Shown piece by piece: positions 22,499 through 29,890 of a stretch of 29,890 nucleotides of DNA. The notes under the pieces are model-generated. The model was not told the DNA's origin. It worked only from the letters and a program-made list of their open reading frames with translations, and did no database searches. The stretch is from Suilimivivens sp964402925 (GTDB taxonomy: Bacteria > Bacillota > Clostridia > Lachnospirales > Lachnospiraceae): NCBI GenBank assembly GCA_964402925.1, contig CAYOED010000045.1:1-29890 (forward strand), given 5' to 3'. Both the position numbers and the translations under genes were made by a program. Positions within the stretch are counted from its first letter, which is position 1. Every line of letters begins with the position of its first letter.

Positions 22499-23403
22499 CA
22501 GATTTCCTCCTTCGGCTTCCTGTTGATTACATAAGAAAAGATAATCAATATCCCAAAAATTACCATGGACACCGCAGAACTGTATCCGTAATTGTTTGTA
22601 ATAAATGCATTCTCATAAGCATAAGTCAGAATCGTGTGTATATGTGCCCCCGTTTTGGCGCCTGCCTGCTGGGTCATTAGATAAATTACGTCAAACTGCT
22701 TAAAGGTGGTAAAAATCGTGATAACCACTGAGGGCGCAATAATCGGCTTAATGGAGGGAATCGTGATGTATAAGGTTCTCTCCATCCATCCCGCACCATC
22801 CAGCAGCGCACTTTCATAGAAACTCTGATCCACGCTTTGGAGGGCGCCGTCAATGATTGTAATCATGAACGGAAGCGCAAGCCATAGATTGACGATGGTG
22901 CAGCAGATAAATGCCAATCCATCGCTTGCCAGCCATTTTACCGGTGAAAAGCCCAGTTTTTCCATCCATTGATTCAACAATCCGAACTGAGAATTGAACA
23001 TTCCCGTTTTCCATAACAGAATAGACACATAACCAGGCATTGCCCATGGAAAGATTAAAAGTGTCCGATAAAAGTTTCTAAGCCTCAGTCCCTTTGTGTT
23101 TAACAGACTTGCCAGCAGATAGGCAATCATCAGCTGCAATACCATATTTACGACTGTCCACAGGATCGTCAAAAGCAATGCCGGAATAAAGCCGCTGTCA
23201 AACACCAACAACGCTTCCTTATAATTCGCCAGCCCAATCAGATCATAAGTGAACCAATGATAAACATTCATATTAGTCAGGGAAATATATCCTGTGTAAA
23301 TAATAGGAAATATCACAATCAGACAGATCAATATCAATGAGGGCGCCGACCACAAATAGGAAAACAATATGGTATTTTTCCTTTTCTTACTTAATTGGTT
23401 CAT
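22498..23403 (-). CDS. malF: Maltodextrin ABC transporter permease MalF
   Basis: About 301 residues from the ATG at 23403 (MNQLSKKRKNTILFSYLW). It has six to seven spans and the EAA loop YESALLDGAGWMERTLYITI. The open frame can start at a GTG at 23421, but AAGGA lies 6 nt before the ATG at 23403. It lacks the large periplasmic loop of enterobacterial MalF, as is usual in Firmicutes. The gap to the broken malE is about 31 nt. Confidence 0.92.
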   Translation of the reverse strand: MNQLSKKRKNTILFSYLWSAPSLILICLIVIFPIIYTGYISLTNMNVYHWFTYDLIGLANYKEALLVFDSGFIPALLLTILWTVVNMVLQLMIAYLLASLLNTKGLRLRNFYRTLLIFPWAMPGYVSILLWKTGMFNSQFGLLNQWMEKLGFSPVKWLASDGLAFICCTIVNLWLALPFMITIIDGALQSVDQSFYESALLDGAGWMERTLYITIPSIKPIIAPSVVITIFTTFKQFDVIYLMTQQAGAKTGAHIHTILTYAYENAFITNNYGYSSAVSMVIFGILIIFSYVINRKPKEEI

Positions 23404-23434
23404 AGTCATTCCTTCCCACACAAAATTTCTTGCA

Positions 23435-24479
23435 TCACTGCATTTTTCTAATCAATTCTTCCGCATTTTTCTGTGCCGTCTCGCAGCTTTCCTTCACATC
23501 CTGCCCGCTCATATTAATATTGACCAGCATATCTGCTGCAACCGTCCACATGATATCCATTTCCGGACAGTTAGGCATGGGAATCGTATTTTCAGCTGTT
23601 TCTCTCATAGCCATGACTACATCATCTGAAATCACTTCTGCATTTTCATAGCACGCTTCCACCGCCGGAGCGCATCCACTGACCTTTGCCAGCGAAATAC
23701 CAACTTCCGGCTGCATCAGCGCATTTAATACCTTCTTCACTGCATCTGTTTTATTCTCCGCCGCATATTTCAGAACCTGCACACCCTGGACTCCCATATA
23801 AGGAGAAATAGGAATTCCGCTTTCGTCAATTACAGGCATGGAAGAAATTCCAAGATCCATTCCTGCTGCCCTTGATGCCGACACCAGCCACGGTCCTCCA
23901 ATCGTTGCATGGGCTTTTCCCTCCTGGAACAAAGTATTTACCGTAGCATATTCACTTTCTCCGGGCATCAGCTCAACAAATTTTTTATGATACTCCATAG
24001 CAGCAATCGTTTCCGGCAGATCCAACCCCACATCGCCTTCACCATTCATGATATATCCTCCAAATCCGTGAATCCAGCCGGCACTGTAATAGGCTGTGCT
24101 ATGCTGCTCCACAAACCCATAATGTCCGCCGTGGGTTTTCTCTGACATATACGCATATAATTCTTCCGTAGTCCCGGGAACGCGTTCATCAGCCATATAC
24201 AACCGATTGTACATAAAGAGCAGGCGCTGCCTTGGGGTCATTCCCCACCATCTTAAGCGCTTCAGTAAGATTGCTCTTATGTTCCAGCCGTACGTCAACA
24301 TCGGGTACGGATTTTTTCAATTCTGCAAGCAGCGCTTCCGCCACCGCCTCCTCTTTATCATGCCAGATTACAATGGTGTTCTTTTCTTCTTCTGTCAGCA
24401 CCTGTCCTTTTGCTCCGCAGCCGCATAATAATCCAATAAGCATTGCAATTGACAATAATGATGCGATTATGTTCTTCAT
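23435..24479 (-). pseudogene. malE: Maltodextrin-binding protein malE, broken by an internal out-of-frame deletion
   Basis: The N-terminal part (24479 down to 24189) encodes a lipoprotein start, MKNIIASLLSIAMLIGLLCGC, then IVIWHDKEEAVAEALL and LTEALKMVGNDPKAAPALYV. It then runs into a stop. The remainder (from about 24225 to 23435) continues in another frame at FMYNRLYMADERVPGTTEELYAYM and is a normal MalE C-terminal two thirds, ending EELIRKMQ. About 60-75 residues that should link the two parts are missing, and the total of 1,045 nt is not a multiple of three. The join is near 24209-24225. A good AGGAGG site precedes the ATG. Either the gene is dead or the assembly has lost a segment. Confidence 0.85.
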
Positions 24480-24526
24480 TCCCTACCTCCTGTTGACGTA
24501 CTTCATACTCTTAGTTTTTTAGTCTT

Positions 24527-25729
24527 TTATTTCTTTTTCTTTATCACGAAGAAAGCTGCTAATACAGCAATTATAATACAAATAACAACAATCACTGCTA
24601 TTATACCGGTATTTGATCCGCTCTTTTCTTCCTCCCCGGTCTGTGCACTCTCTTCTGTCACTGCTTCATCTTCAGAAGAAGCATTTTCATCTTGTGCTTC
24701 CATTTCTTCTGTACTCTCACCTGCCTCCTCTGTCAAAACTGCTTCGTAGGAGACTTCATATTCCTCCGGTCCTGAAACTACAATCCACACATCCTTCTCT
24801 GTCTCCACGGAAATATCGCTGGTCTGTACACTTCCTTCATTAGCATTTACGATAATAGAATTAATCCACCCCGGCACCTGCAATGTGAGCCATCCATCTT
24901 CACCTTCCAAAAAGCCTTCTCCCGGCCACGAAGTAAATACATTTGTTCCATCCGGCGCAGACCATGCCCATAAGCAAGGTGCTTCCCAATCTTTTGGCAC
25001 TTTCACAGATACGCTGATATCCGCTGCCTGCACTGCATTTGGATCATTATAACTAAAATCAAAACTTCCATCTTCTGTAACGGTGATCCACACTTCTGCC
25101 GGGTCAATGGAAATTGCTTCGGTCTTCTGTCCCTCTTCGCTGCCGCTGATGATAACAGACTGCGCCCCTACAGGTACTCTTCCCGTATACCATCCATCAT
25201 CTCCCATTTTTAGCGCTTCACTTGAATCGCTTTCACCTGCCGCATCTTCATCAGACGCTCCGCCTAAAGCAAAGACAGGTGCCTGCCAATTGTCCGGCAA
25301 GCTTACATGGATTTTGAATTTCTCCACATATGCAGGAAGTTCTCCTTCGGTCAGTACATCATAAGAAATTTCCGCATTTTCCATATCCTCTATCGTAATC
25401 CAGACGTTTCCGCCTTCCGATATCAACTCTCCTGTCTGGATTTCCTCACCGGCACTTACAATCATATGATTTGCCCATGAAGGCACCCAGATGTAATACC
25501 AGCCCTCATTGTCAGGGTCAACTTCCATTTCGCCGCCGGGCCATGACGCAAATGCGTTATTGCCTGCTTCATCCCAGGTCCACAAGAAAGGTTCATTCCA
25601 GTCCTCTGGCGGATTGACATAAATAACGATCCTTTCTTCCTCAGCCCTAGTGCTCATCGGCGCCCAAAATAAAAACATCATTGTAAACGCGCATAAAACC
25701 ATCACAACTTTCTTTAACAGCTTTGCCAT
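24527..25729 (-). CDS. Membrane-tethered starch-binding protein with three CBM26-like modules
   Basis: 400 residues. The signal peptide (~1-29) ends ..TRA-EE. Three repeats follow at about 33-125, 137-228 and 238-331, each starting '(I/V)xVxxPxDWxxP' and ending in a VWI(T/V)(I/V) strand. Modules 1 and 3 keep aromatic sugar-binding positions (LWTW...ASWPG and LWAW...TSWPG), as in starch-binding CBM26-type domains. In module 2 these are replaced (VFALGG...). Then come a Glu/Ser-rich spacer (332-373), a hydrophobic anchor (374-396) and KKKK. No LPxTG motif. It heads the maltodextrin operon (AAGGAGG, 7 nt before the ATG), so it probably holds starch at the cell surface for degradation and uptake. 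No catalytic domain is present. Confidence 0.85.
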   Translation of the reverse strand: MAKLLKKVVMVLCAFTMMFLFWAPMSTRAEEERIVIYVNPPEDWNEPFLWTWDEAGNNAFASWPGGEMEVDPDNEGWYYIWVPSWANHMIVSAGEEIQTGELISEGGNVWITIEDMENAEISYDVLTEGELPAYVEKFKIHVSLPDNWQAPVFALGGASDEDAAGESDSSEALKMGDDGWYTGRVPVGAQSVIISGSEEGQKTEAISIDPAEVWITVTEDGSFDFSYNDPNAVQAADISVSVKVPKDWEAPCLWAWSAPDGTNVFTSWPGEGFLEGEDGWLTLQVPGWINSIIVNANEGSVQTSDISVETEKDVWIVVSGPEEYEVSYEAVLTEEAGESTEEMEAQDENASSEDEAVTEESAQTGEEEKSGSNTGIIAVIVVICIIIAVLAAFFVIKKKK

Positions 25730-25807
25730 AAAAAATCCTCCTTTTTCTTGTCTCCTGTTTACAAGGAAAGTTTAACATCATGCTCTCTTTACAACAATTT
25801 AATTTTA

Positions 25808-25821
25808 AGTAACCGTTTTCC
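25808..25821 (-). promoter_or_regulatory. Possible catabolite-responsive element (cre)
   Basis: The minus strand reads GGAAAACGGTTACT, which matches the cre core TGNAANCGNTNNCA at all fixed positions except the outermost first and last. It lies about 80 bp upstream of the starch-binding gene start. CcpA control of starch genes is usual in Firmicutes, but the match is imperfect. Confidence 0.35.
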
Positions 25822-26002
25822 CACTTTTTTGCACTATTTAACCAAGTTTACATGGGTGTTTTTTGTGCATAAGCTATACTTTTATGGTCCTTTTTTCCAT
25901 TTATCAAAAAGTTTGTGAAAAATATACAAATTATTTTCCTCTATTTTCCCTCTTCTGATTATCTGCATATCTCTTATATTTCACAGGCAGCACTTCCCTA
26001 TA

Positions 26003-26058
26003 AAATAAAAAAAGAACTCCCGCACGAATCATTACGCTAAAAAATATCATTCCCGTGC
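26003..26058 (-). terminator. Probable terminator of tadA
   Basis: On the minus strand GCACGGGAAT pairs with ATTCGTGC (5+3 bp with a two-base bulge) across a loop of about 20 nt. GGGAGTTC and then a long T tract (TTTTTTTATTTT) follow. The stem is modest but the U-tract is strong. Confidence 0.5.
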
Positions 26059-26095
26059 AGCAGTCTCTTAAAACATGTTATATGAAATTCTTAAA

Positions 26096-26596
26096 TCAGC
26101 TTTCCGTTTCTTCCTTTCTGCTTAACGCTTTTTCCAGCTTATTCCGAATCCGAAGTTCCTTGAAAAAAGACGTCAGCACGCAGGAACACTTTTCCTCAAG
26201 TATTCCCCTCGTTATTTTCACCTGATGGTTAAATTCCGGCATTTCCAGCAGATTTATTATGGAGCCGGCACAGCCTGCCTTAGGATTCATGCATCCTATG
26301 ACCACCTCGTCAATCCTCGCCTGCACGATTGCACCTGAACACATCTGACATGGTTCCAACGTTACATACATCGTACAGCCCTCCAGCCGCCAGTCACCAA
26401 GTTTTCTGCTTGCTCTTCTTATTGCAGTGATCTCGGCATGGGCAAGTGTATCTTTGTCTGTATTTCTGCGATTATAGCCCCGGCTTATGATTTTCCCTTC
26501 GTACACGATTACACAGCCTATGGGAACCTCCCCCAAATCCTTTGCCTTCTTCGCCTGTTTTAGGGCTTCCCCCATGTATTTTTCTTGTTCTGTCAT
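26096..26596 (-). CDS. tadA: tRNA-specific adenosine deaminase TadA
   Basis: About 166 residues from the ATG at 26596 (MTEQEKYMGEALKQAKKA). It has the cytidine/adenosine deaminase zinc motifs HAE (53-55) and PCQMC (82-86), with the active-site glutamate Glu55. Neighbouring GEVPIGCVIV and YNRRNT are typical of TadA. It converts the wobble adenosine of tRNA-Arg(ACG) to inosine. The frame opens at 26608, but GGAGG lies 5 nt before the ATG at 26596. It is close to the SRP RNA gene, as in many Firmicutes (tadA-ffs-dnaX order), though the two are divergent here. The 130 bp upstream hold a long-range GTAAACTAC/GTAGTTTTAC inverted repeat. Confidence 0.95.
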   Translation of the reverse strand: MTEQEKYMGEALKQAKKAKDLGEVPIGCVIVYEGKIISRGYNRRNTDKDTLAHAEITAIRRASRKLGDWRLEGCTMYVTLEPCQMCSGAIVQARIDEVVIGCMNPKAGCAGSIINLLEMPEFNHQVKITRGILEEKCSCVLTSFFKELRIRNKLEKALSRKEETES

Positions 26597-26727
26597 AAGT
26601 ACCTCCATACCGTCGGGTAAACTACGCCCCTCACGCTTCTATTCCCCGCAGCGCCACATCCCGGATAGCTTAAAAGTGTAGTTTTACTCATGCCAACGAT
26701 CAGTAACGTAATTCCTCCCCGTTTTGG

Positions 26728-26756
26728 TTGACAAACAGGACAAAAAACCCTATACT
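26728..26756 (+). promoter_or_regulatory. Promoter of the SRP RNA gene
   Basis: TTGACA (26728-26733), a 17-nt spacer and TATACT (26751-26756), with the start expected near 26763. This is a strong promoter, as expected for an abundant stable RNA. Confidence 0.85.
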
Positions 26757-26778
26757 ACAAGATGATATAACTTATTCT

Positions 26779-26998
26779 ACAACCGTGCAGCTTTGTTTTC
26801 AGGGAAGCTGTCATGGCTGCCCTGTATAAGTGGCGTTTGACGATTGGGTCTTGCGCAATGGAAATCTGCGAACCGTGTCAGGTTGGGAACAAAGCAGCAC
26901 TAAGCGGAATCTTCCATGTGCCGTAAGGGTGCCTGGTCCTAGTCAACTGTGCAGGTAACGCATGGCAGTTTCCCTGAGGGTAAAGAGCACGGTTTTTA
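26779..26998 (+). ncRNA. ffs: Signal recognition particle RNA (4.5S/scRNA, Gram-positive large type)
   Basis: The SRP domain is unmistakable: GAACCGTGTCAGGT...AAGCAGCACTAAGCGG followed by GTGCCGTAAGGGTGCCTGG. The ends pair as ACCGTGC (26782-26788) with GCACGGT (26987-26993), followed by a T-run that acts as terminator. The 5' domain (GCAGCTTTG...CAGGGAAGCTG and its 3' partner GGCAGTTTCCCTG) shows the Alu-like extension typical of Firmicutes. The GGAA tetraloop is kept, but the two closing pairs usually read CC/GG and here read UG/CA, a compensatory change that preserves pairing. The RNA binds Ffh and guides membrane protein insertion. Confidence 0.95.
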
Positions 26999-27045
26999 TT
27001 CTCCTGCTTTATTTATTATATCTTGCTTATAAACGCTCCGCAAGT

Positions 27046-27972
27046 CTATAACTCCACCCTGCGCATGTAGTATCCGAATTTCCCAACTTCCACGGCTCCG
27101 TCACATTCAAACCCTTCAAACCCAAACATGATGGCTACCATCTTTTCTCTTTCAAAATAGGTTCCCGGAACTCCCAGATAAAAACAGGTTCCATCGCCAT
27201 CCCCGATTTCCTTATCCGGTCCAAGGATCATATGCCTGTAATTATAAAATCCATGCAAAAGAAAACTGTTATTTACCAGCCTTTGGTAAGGAGCCTGTAA
27301 GATAATAAAATCCTTCGGCTCAACAGAGAGAAAAACTCTATCATCCCCAAAAGGATGCACCTTTTTATAACATCTAAGAAGCTGCTCCCACTTATCCTCA
27401 CAAGCCGGTTCCGACAAAATTTCTATTTTTTCCCCAGTCTTTCTATTCCCATAAAGATTCGTTCCATTTTCATCAGCTGTAATTTCCTCTGTTGTATTTT
27501 CATCTGCGGCAAACAAATCAGGTCTTTTCATTGGCATAGAAAACCCCTCCGCCTCTCGCCAATATCCTGCAATCCACTGCTGCGCATCCAGGTGAATCAA
27601 AACACCGCACAAATCATTTTCATCAAACTCTTCCTCGCCAAATCTCGCAAATCCTCCGCCCACATAAAACCGCCTTTTCTCATCCGCTCTCCCACTTTGC
27701 AAAGTGATTGTTTCCCAATCAATTTCCCTGCTTCGTCCTACCACGCAGAGCTTATACCTGCCATCCCGGATACCTGTCCCATTTTTTATATGTATGTCCA
27801 GTAAATATCCATCTCTTTCTCTTGAAAGTTTTGTAAATCCGGCAGATGCTTTTTTCACTCCATCCTGATATAAAGACAAATATACTATTTTCTTTTCATA
27901 TAAAATCAACCTTATCCCTCCCAACAGTTCTGTACTATTGTATTCGGGGATAAGGTTTTTCATGTCTATCAT
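27046..27972 (-). CDS. Hypothetical protein (possibly DUF6128 family)
   Basis: A 308-residue soluble protein without signal peptide or membrane span. The N-terminal part has beta-strand-like repeats (GIRLILYEKKIVYLSLYQDG, RYKLCVVGRSREIDW, RRFYVGGGFARFGEE) followed by a Thr/Glu-rich linker around residues 160-180. The C-terminal part contains PFGDDRVFLSVEPKDFI, LLHGFYNYRHMILG and CFYLGVPGTYFEREKMVAIMFGFEGFE. I recall this last pattern from an uncharacterised Lachnospiraceae family (DUF6128) but cannot confirm it. AAGGA lies 9 nt before the ATG at 27972; an in-frame ATG at 27963 is also possible. It follows the regulator gene by about 25 nt and is likely cotranscribed. It ends facing the SRP RNA. 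Confidence 0.75.
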   Translation of the reverse strand: MIDMKNLIPEYNSTELLGGIRLILYEKKIVYLSLYQDGVKKASAGFTKLSRERDGYLLDIHIKNGTGIRDGRYKLCVVGRSREIDWETITLQSGRADEKRRFYVGGGFARFGEEEFDENDLCGVLIHLDAQQWIAGYWREAEGFSMPMKRPDLFAADENTTEEITADENGTNLYGNRKTGEKIEILSEPACEDKWEQLLRCYKKVHPFGDDRVFLSVEPKDFIILQAPYQRLVNNSFLLHGFYNYRHMILGPDKEIGDGDGTCFYLGVPGTYFEREKMVAIMFGFEGFECDGAVEVGKFGYYMRRVEL

Positions 27973-27997
27973 CCTAAAGTTTCCTTCAGGCTATCAC

Positions 27998-29086
27998 TTA
28001 ACGGTTTTCCGCCTCCAAATATTTCATGTAATTATACACCATCATGGCTATTTTAAAGGTAAGTGCGTCATCAAAAGTGCGCACATCCAGCCCTGTGCTC
28101 TTCTGCATTTTTTCCACTCTGTATACAAGCGTATTGCGATGTACAAATAACTGTCTGGATGTCTCTGACACATTCAGATTATTTTCAAAAAATTTATTTA
28201 CAGTTGAAACAATTTCTTCATCAAAGTTCCCTGGATCATTGTCCCCAAATATCTCATCAATAAAAATCTTGCACAGATTCACGGGAAGCTGATAAATCAG
28301 CCGCCCTATTCCAAGGCTTCCATAAGAATTCACTTTCTTTTCCACATAAAAGATCTTTCCTACTTCAAGCGCCATCATAGCTTCTTTGTAAGACTTCGAA
28401 ACATCCTTAAGCTCCTGTACTATCGTTCCATATGCCACCCTTACATTCATCATGGCTTCTGTACTCATCATATCCACTATCGTCTGCGCTATCTGTTCAA
28501 GATTAGCATTTCCGTCCTTCGCACCAACGGATTTGATTAAAATCACGCTATTCTCATCTACCGCTGTGACAAAATCCCCCGATTGCACAGAAAACAACCC
28601 GCGCAGCAGCTCTATAGCCGTATTATCCTTCTCCGTCTTGGTTTCCACAATATATACCACCCTTGGAACTGCTGCTTCAATATGTAATTTCTTTGCACGA
28701 TTATATACATCAACCAATAAAAGATTATCCATCAAAAGATTCTGGAAAAAATGATTTCGGTCAAGACGTTCTTTATATGCCAAGATAAGCTGCTGAATCT
28801 GACTCACTGCCACTTTCCCAATGATATAAGACTCATCATTGCTGCCCCTCGCTGCCAGTATGTAAGCAAGTTCCCCTTCATCCATAATTTTAAGAAGATG
28901 ATTCTTTCCTATCACCTGACTGTCCGCAGGGGAATCCGCAAATCCTCTGACCAGATCCTCCGGTATACCGCCATCTTCAAATGTAGAGGCAATTTCTGCT
29001 CCATCCAGACCAAACACCGCCAGATTAACCTTCGTGATGGCATGCAACTCCTCAATGCAATTTTCTATTATTTGTGTAGTAATCAT
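27998..29086 (-). CDS. CdaR/PucR-type sugar-responsive transcriptional regulator
   Basis: About 362 residues from the ATG at 29086 (MITTQIIENCIEELHAITK). The N-terminal ~130 residues resemble the CdaR/PAS-like sensing domain. A central GGDEF-like region follows. The C-terminal PucR-type HTH is clear: FFENNLNVSETSRQLFVHRNTLVYRVEKMQ. The frame opens at 29149 but that extension overlaps the upstream terminator. AAAGGA sits about 9-12 nt before the chosen ATG. It lies just downstream of the msmK-like ATPase gene, an arrangement I associate with Lachnospiraceae, so it may regulate ATPase supply to several sugar importers. A probable extended -10 promoter is at 29116-29124. Confidence 0.85.
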   Translation of the reverse strand: MITTQIIENCIEELHAITKVNLAVFGLDGAEIASTFEDGGIPEDLVRGFADSPADSQVIGKNHLLKIMDEGELAYILAARGSNDESYIIGKVAVSQIQQLILAYKERLDRNHFFQNLLMDNLLLVDVYNRAKKLHIEAAVPRVVYIVETKTEKDNTAIELLRGLFSVQSGDFVTAVDENSVILIKSVGAKDGNANLEQIAQTIVDMMSTEAMMNVRVAYGTIVQELKDVSKSYKEAMMALEVGKIFYVEKKVNSYGSLGIGRLIYQLPVNLCKIFIDEIFGDNDPGNFDEEIVSTVNKFFENNLNVSETSRQLFVHRNTLVYRVEKMQKSTGLDVRTFDDALTFKIAMMVYNYMKYLEAENR

Positions 29087-29115
29087 TTCTTCACGTCCTT
29101 TCTGAGTATAAATAC

Positions 29116-29124
29116 AGTATATCA
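29116..29124 (-). promoter_or_regulatory. Possible extended -10 promoter of the CdaR-like gene
   Basis: The minus strand reads TGATATACT, an extended -10 (TGn-TATACT). No good -35 box lies at the right distance. It falls between the terminator at 29152-29172 and the gene start, so it would make the regulator independent of the ATPase transcript. Confidence 0.4.
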
Positions 29125-29151
29125 AAACTTTTAGAATCATTGCAATCAAAA

Positions 29152-29172
29152 AGGGATGCCTTCGGCATCCCT
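29152..29172 (-). terminator. Intrinsic terminator of the msmK-like gene
   Basis: On the minus strand AGGGATGCC-GAA-GGCATCCCT is a perfect 9-bp stem with a tight loop, followed by TTTTTGATT. It lies about 17 nt after the stop codon. Confidence 0.92.
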
Positions 29173-29188
29173 CTTATTCATGCAATTA

Positions 29189-29890
29189 TTAGTTTGTAAT
29201 TGTCTGCTCTGTTTCTTTATCGAATACGTGAATCTTATCAACATCAAATGCAAACTTAACTGCATCACCAGGTCTTGCTGTTGTACGGGAGTCAACTCTT
29301 GCTGTGAGCGGGAACTCAGCCAAATCAAAGTATAAATAAACTTCTGCACCAAGCAATTCGTAAACCTTAATGGTTGATTCAAATGAGCATTTTGCTGTCT
29401 GAAGGAACATCTCTGAATCATATACATCTTCAGGACGAATACCAAAAGTAACTGTCTTTCCAGCATATCCGCCGTCAATCAGCTTTTTGGATTTTGCAGC
29501 AGGAAGAGGAATACTGCTTCCAGCAACCTTAAGACTTGCTACATCTCCATTTACCTCTACAACGGCATCAAGGAAGTTCATCTGAGGAGATCCCATGAAT
29601 CCAGCTACGAACAGATTAGCAGGCTTCTCATACAGATTCTGAGGTGTATCTACCTGCTGAACAACGCCGTCTTTCATAACTACGATTCTGTCACCAAGTG
29701 TCATAGCTTCTGTCTGGTCATGTGTTACATAAATAATGGTAGTACCTAATCTCTGATGCAATTTAGCAATCTCAATACGCATCTGCACACGGAGCTTAGC
29801 ATCCAAGTTAGAAAGAGGCTCATCCATCAAGAATACCTTAGGATTACGAACGATAGCACGACCCATAGCAACACGCTGTCTCTGACCACC
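29189..29890 (-). CDS. msmK: Multi-sugar ABC transporter ATP-binding protein MsmK/UgpC-like (5' part outside window)
   Basis: The 3' 702 nt of a CUT1 ATPase. The frame is open to the window edge, where the visible protein begins inside the signature (GGQRQRVAMGRAIVRNPK). Walker B (VFLMDEPLSNLDAKLR), the H-loop (VTHDQTEAMTLGDRI) and the C-terminal TOBE/OB regulatory domain (TFGIRPEDVYDS...) follow. Walker A is off the edge. Such genes serve several importers in Firmicutes, and the maltodextrin operon in this window has no ATPase of its own. Codon use looks more restricted than in neighbours (for example frequent GTT/GCT and ATC), suggesting high expression. A strong terminator follows. Confidence 0.93.
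   Translation of the reverse strand, partial: GGQRQRVAMGRAIVRNPKVFLMDEPLSNLDAKLRVQMRIEIAKLHQRLGTTIIYVTHDQTEAMTLGDRIVVMKDGVVQQVDTPQNLYEKPANLFVAGFMGSPQMNFLDAVVEVNGDVASLKVAGSSIPLPAAKSKKLIDGGYAGKTVTFGIRPEDVYDSEMFLQTAKCSFESTIKVYELLGAEVYLYFDLAEFPLTARVDSRTTARPGDAVKFAFDVDKIHVFDKETEQTITN

Larger units (their letters stand above)
25730..26095. other. Long intergenic region upstream of the starch operon
   Basis: About 365 bp without a gene, very A/T rich. It must hold the promoter of the 25729-18851 operon; candidates are weak (for example TTGATA-17-TAAAAG read on the minus strand around 25880-25905), so I do not call one. TTTACA/GTAAAC strings recur (near 25758, 25789 and 25846) and could be half-sites for a LacI-family regulator. 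It also holds a possible cre site and the tadA terminator. Confidence 0.5.

Noticed and set aside
23435..24479. Programmed frameshift in malE
   Set aside because: A block of about 60-75 residues is missing at the frame change, so a simple slip cannot restore the protein; deletion or assembly loss explains it better.
26640..26680. tRNA-Pro-like string CGGGATGTGGCGC (minus strand) upstream of tadA
   Set aside because: Only about 13 nt match a tRNA 5' end; no D-loop, anticodon arm or T-arm follows, so no tRNA is called.
26096..26998. Riboswitch in the tadA leader based on the long-range GTAAACTAC pairing
   Set aside because: Only one imperfect helix with a bulge is seen and no known aptamer core is recognisable.

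Overview
The window looks like a chromosomal segment of a low-GC Firmicute of the Lachnospiraceae type (Clostridia). The evidence is the 16S rRNA 5' end, AGGAGG-type ribosome sites, consensus SigA promoters, a Gram-positive SRP RNA, lipoproteins and membrane-anchored surface proteins instead of outer-membrane proteins, and several clostridial gene arrangements. Almost every gene lies on the minus strand, reading toward the rRNA operon that leaves the left edge. The exceptions are a DUF2971 gene, a two-gene unit (unknown protein plus MATE pump) and the SRP RNA.

Layout. 1-660: 16S 5' end, rRNA leader and a very strong rRNA promoter. 842-4583: ECF sigma, zf-HC2 anti-sigma, and an ABC-2 exporter (ATPase and two permeases), translationally coupled. 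4772-5738: plus-strand DUF2971 gene with its own promoter and a two-way terminator. 5781-6820: acidic lipoprotein with its own promoter. 6823-11541: carbohydrate ABC importer in the order ATPase, MalF-like, MalG-like, solute-binding protein. An 81-bp palindromic repeat occurs in the ATPase-malF gap and again upstream of the promoter. 11578-13900: plus-strand unknown gene and MATE transporter. 13931-17119: PadR regulator, an unusual SEDS protein fused to a HAAS-like prefix, and a second ECF sigma/anti-sigma pair, under a perfect consensus promoter with a 34-bp palindrome. 17130-18832: a tripartite HipBST toxin-antitoxin locus with three evenly spaced operators. 18851-25729: a maltodextrin/starch operon with a tethered starch-binding protein, a broken malE, malF, malG, a GH13 amylase and a LacI regulator. 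26096-27000: tadA and convergent SRP RNA. 27046-29890: unknown gene, CdaR/PucR-type regulator, and the 3' part of an MsmK/UgpC-type ATPase.

How the genes work together. The starch operon has no ATPase of its own, so the MsmK-type ATPase at the right edge is the natural energy source for MalFG. Its binding protein gene is interrupted by an apparent out-of-frame internal deletion, so uptake should be impaired unless this is an assembly or clonal artefact. The second importer carries its own ATPase. Two ECF sigma/anti-sigma modules each control membrane functions (an exporter and a SEDS-like protein).

Most unusual items: (1) a HipBST locus with three ACCC-N4-GGGT operators exactly 40 bp apart, one of them inside the promoter spacer, and a probably leaderless hipB mRNA; (2) a HAAS-SEDS fusion whose conserved catalytic aspartate position reads serine; (3) the broken malE with a microhomology junction; (4) duplicated 81-bp structured repeats placed like REP elements in a maltose-type operon; (5) a three-module starch-binding protein held by a C-terminal membrane anchor. 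All calls come from reading the sequence; no database search was run.
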